Positions 62,301-64,000 of a stretch of 64,000 nucleotides of DNA are shown piece after piece. This stretch comes from Eopsaltria australis (lineage: Eukaryota > Chordata > Aves > Passeriformes > Petroicidae): the NCBI GenBank assembly GCA_034509425.1, contig JAVTVJ010000001.1:9142001-9206000 (forward strand), in the 5' to 3' direction. The translations under genes were made by a program, and so were the position numbers. The notes below the pieces were generated by a model. That model was not told the DNA's origin, made no database searches, and saw only the letters and a program-made list of their open reading frames with translations. The stretch's first letter is position 1; every line of letters begins with the position of its first letter.

Positions 62301-64000
62301 TTTCCAGAAATGTGAAGGATAGGGAAAGGGGATTATTTTTACTGTAGTTTTGACATTAGCCCTTTGTTCCTTAATTGTGTGTGACCCTGATTCTTTCTTA
62401 TTTTGTCTGATTCTGTACAATGAATTCAAGCCATGTGTAGCTGTCCTCCACTGGCAATGAACAGTCAGCCACTGCACCCATTTTGTTGCAATTCTGCATT
62501 TGAATGTAATCATACTTCTTAGTCTGACAAGTACCTAAATATCTACAGTCTACTCACTTGTCCTGTGTCTATAATCAATAATTCATTCTCTGAATAACTC
62601 CATAAAAATGGCAAGGATGATGGATATTTTCTTTCTCTCTCAGTTTAAAATAAAATCCATATTAGTTTCATCAAGTGGCAATTATTAATGTACCTTACTT
62701 AACCAAGAATTGATTTGATTCTGACAAGTTCTTAATGTCTTTAAATTGTGGTAAATAATTGCTATCCATATTCAGCAGTTTAGTACACCAACATAAGATG
62801 ATCTTGCTTTAATGGGAGACATATCTGCTAAACCTTGAAGAATATCGGGTAAAAGCCTTCAGTCATTTCTTTTGCTTGAAACCTTGTGCAGAACAGGGTG
62901 TAGGGGTAGCTAGAGCCATAAATGGAGGCTAAGCAAAGCTTGGGGCTCAAAACTCAGAAGCAAAATCAAGCTGCAGATTTTTAGTTTCAGACACAATATA
63001 TATGAAATATCCTTTTTTCTATTTTTATTTCCTAATAACCTGAAAATTGTTGTATAAATGCCTACCTTTTAGAATTCCTCACAGGTTTGGCATACCTATT
63101 AATAATTCAGGAGTTTGAAAGGATGGCCTGTCTGTGACATTAGCTTGTCATAAAATTGTTGCATTTTATCTTATGGATATGGCTGTATTACATATACCTC
63201 ATATGCACAATTTTACTTCTGTGGCAGACATTTAGCTCAGCTATTTAGACTTTGTTTGTGCATTGCCTCTGTAAAAGCCCATGAAGCAAAGTGGAAAATA
63301 CTGATAATAAGAACAGACTGAGGGACTGTGAGTGGGATAGGTCTATCTGAACTGTAAATTGACTGTGGAATAATTAAGTAATATGGTTGAATTAGGAAGT
63401 GTAGTCCATTTAAAGATCTCATGGCTTTTAGTTTCATTATTGTCTTCCATTTTTGGCTGATGTACAGCTCCATTTGGGTGTCCAGTGATCAACGTCTGAG
63501 TAAAGGACATTGAGCCTAAATATTTGAAATTAAGTAAATTTACAGTTGTTGACTGAGGGTTCTTAAATCAAATGAAGATTCCTATAACAAACATGACCTT
63601 GCCTACCAATCTGTCCCAGGTCTTGTTCAGAATCATTTGTCCCTTCCTGTTAGAAGAAAAGTGTTTTACATTGCTCAATATCCCAACAATGGGACTAATT
63701 GGAAGGAGCTAAGCTCATTGGTTTACAGTGAAAATCTTTGGAATGAGGAAACTGTGACTTGTTAATGCTTTTCCTTTGTATAGATGGCATTAAGCTGCCC
63801 AAACCTCAGGAAAATAATAACGATTTAAAAAAAAAATTCTGTTTCAAATTCACAGAATGCAGGTAAAGAAGTGCTGCAAGGATTTAATAATTTGTTTATT
63901 TAAAATGGCACTGCAGGCATGAATTTCAGCCATCCCACTGCAGTAAATTGTACTAAAGTGGGCTACAAGTGTTGTTAAGGCCCCAGACATAAGCCTCTTC
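53367..64000. other. Unique AT-rich sequence, no gene seen; possible conserved elements
   Basis: No gene, RNA gene or interspersed repeat is supported in the last 10.6 kb. An A run lies at about 55079-55093. Two stretches look like candidate conserved non-coding DNA by compactness and lack of repeats: about 55125-55300 and about 61690-61960. A 68-codon frame at 59298-59504 begins with a hydrophobic, signal-peptide-like stretch. It has no family, no splice signals and a plain ATG context, so I treat it as chance. The window ends in unique sequence. Confidence 0.55.
55744..55783. repeat. AC-rich microsatellite
   Basis: Imperfect ACACAG units lead into a pure AC run of about seven units. Confidence 0.9.

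Noticed and set aside
1..64000. CRISPR arrays, bacterial operons, phage or plasmid features
   Set aside because: None present; the sequence is vertebrate nuclear DNA by its repeats.

Overview
The window looks like non-coding nuclear DNA of a bird, most likely a songbird. The main evidence is the repeats: a 5'-truncated CR1 LINE that ends in the avian-type 3' tail, two further short CR1 3' ends, and three solitary LTRs. One of these LTRs begins with a sequence I recall from songbird ERVL-type LTRs. The rest is AT-rich, CpG-poor sequence full of simple repeats and short chance reading frames. There are no operons, no ribosome-binding sites and no coding density that would suggest a prokaryote, organelle or virus. 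The species call is inference from repeat families, not from a gene.

Layout: 1-6.4 kb holds a microsatellite, the CR1 copy (about 783-1809) and a solo ERVL-like LTR (5943-6357). From 6.4 to 17.9 kb the sequence is mostly unique, with MIR-like SINE relics at 15.05 and 16.66 kb. From 17.9 to 28 kb is the repeat-rich part. It has a near-perfect 146-bp tandem duplication (17934-18228), a CR1 3' end (20031-20122), a solo ERVK-like LTR on the minus strand (20937-21280) with matching terminal inverted repeats and a 6-bp target duplication, a 130-bp pure purine tract (22289-22418), a plus-strand LTR with TATA box and poly(A) signal (22816-23368), a polypyrimidine tract (25888-25956) and a GGAT microsatellite (27764-27823). 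From 28 to 64 kb the sequence is again mostly unique, with scattered simple repeats, a 15-bp and a 21-bp minisatellite, a TG/CA tract and one minus-strand CR1 end.

I found no gene I can name. All long open frames look like chance. The two least weak hints of gene structure are a minus-strand frame at 48355-48600 (acceptor-like site, then an ATG in a perfect Kozak context) and a TATA box plus splice-donor arrangement at 39807-39937. Both are low confidence. The window is best described as intergenic sequence or the inside of a very large intron. Several AT-rich stretches without repeats look like candidate conserved non-coding elements, which only alignment can settle. I saw no undescribed biological system.
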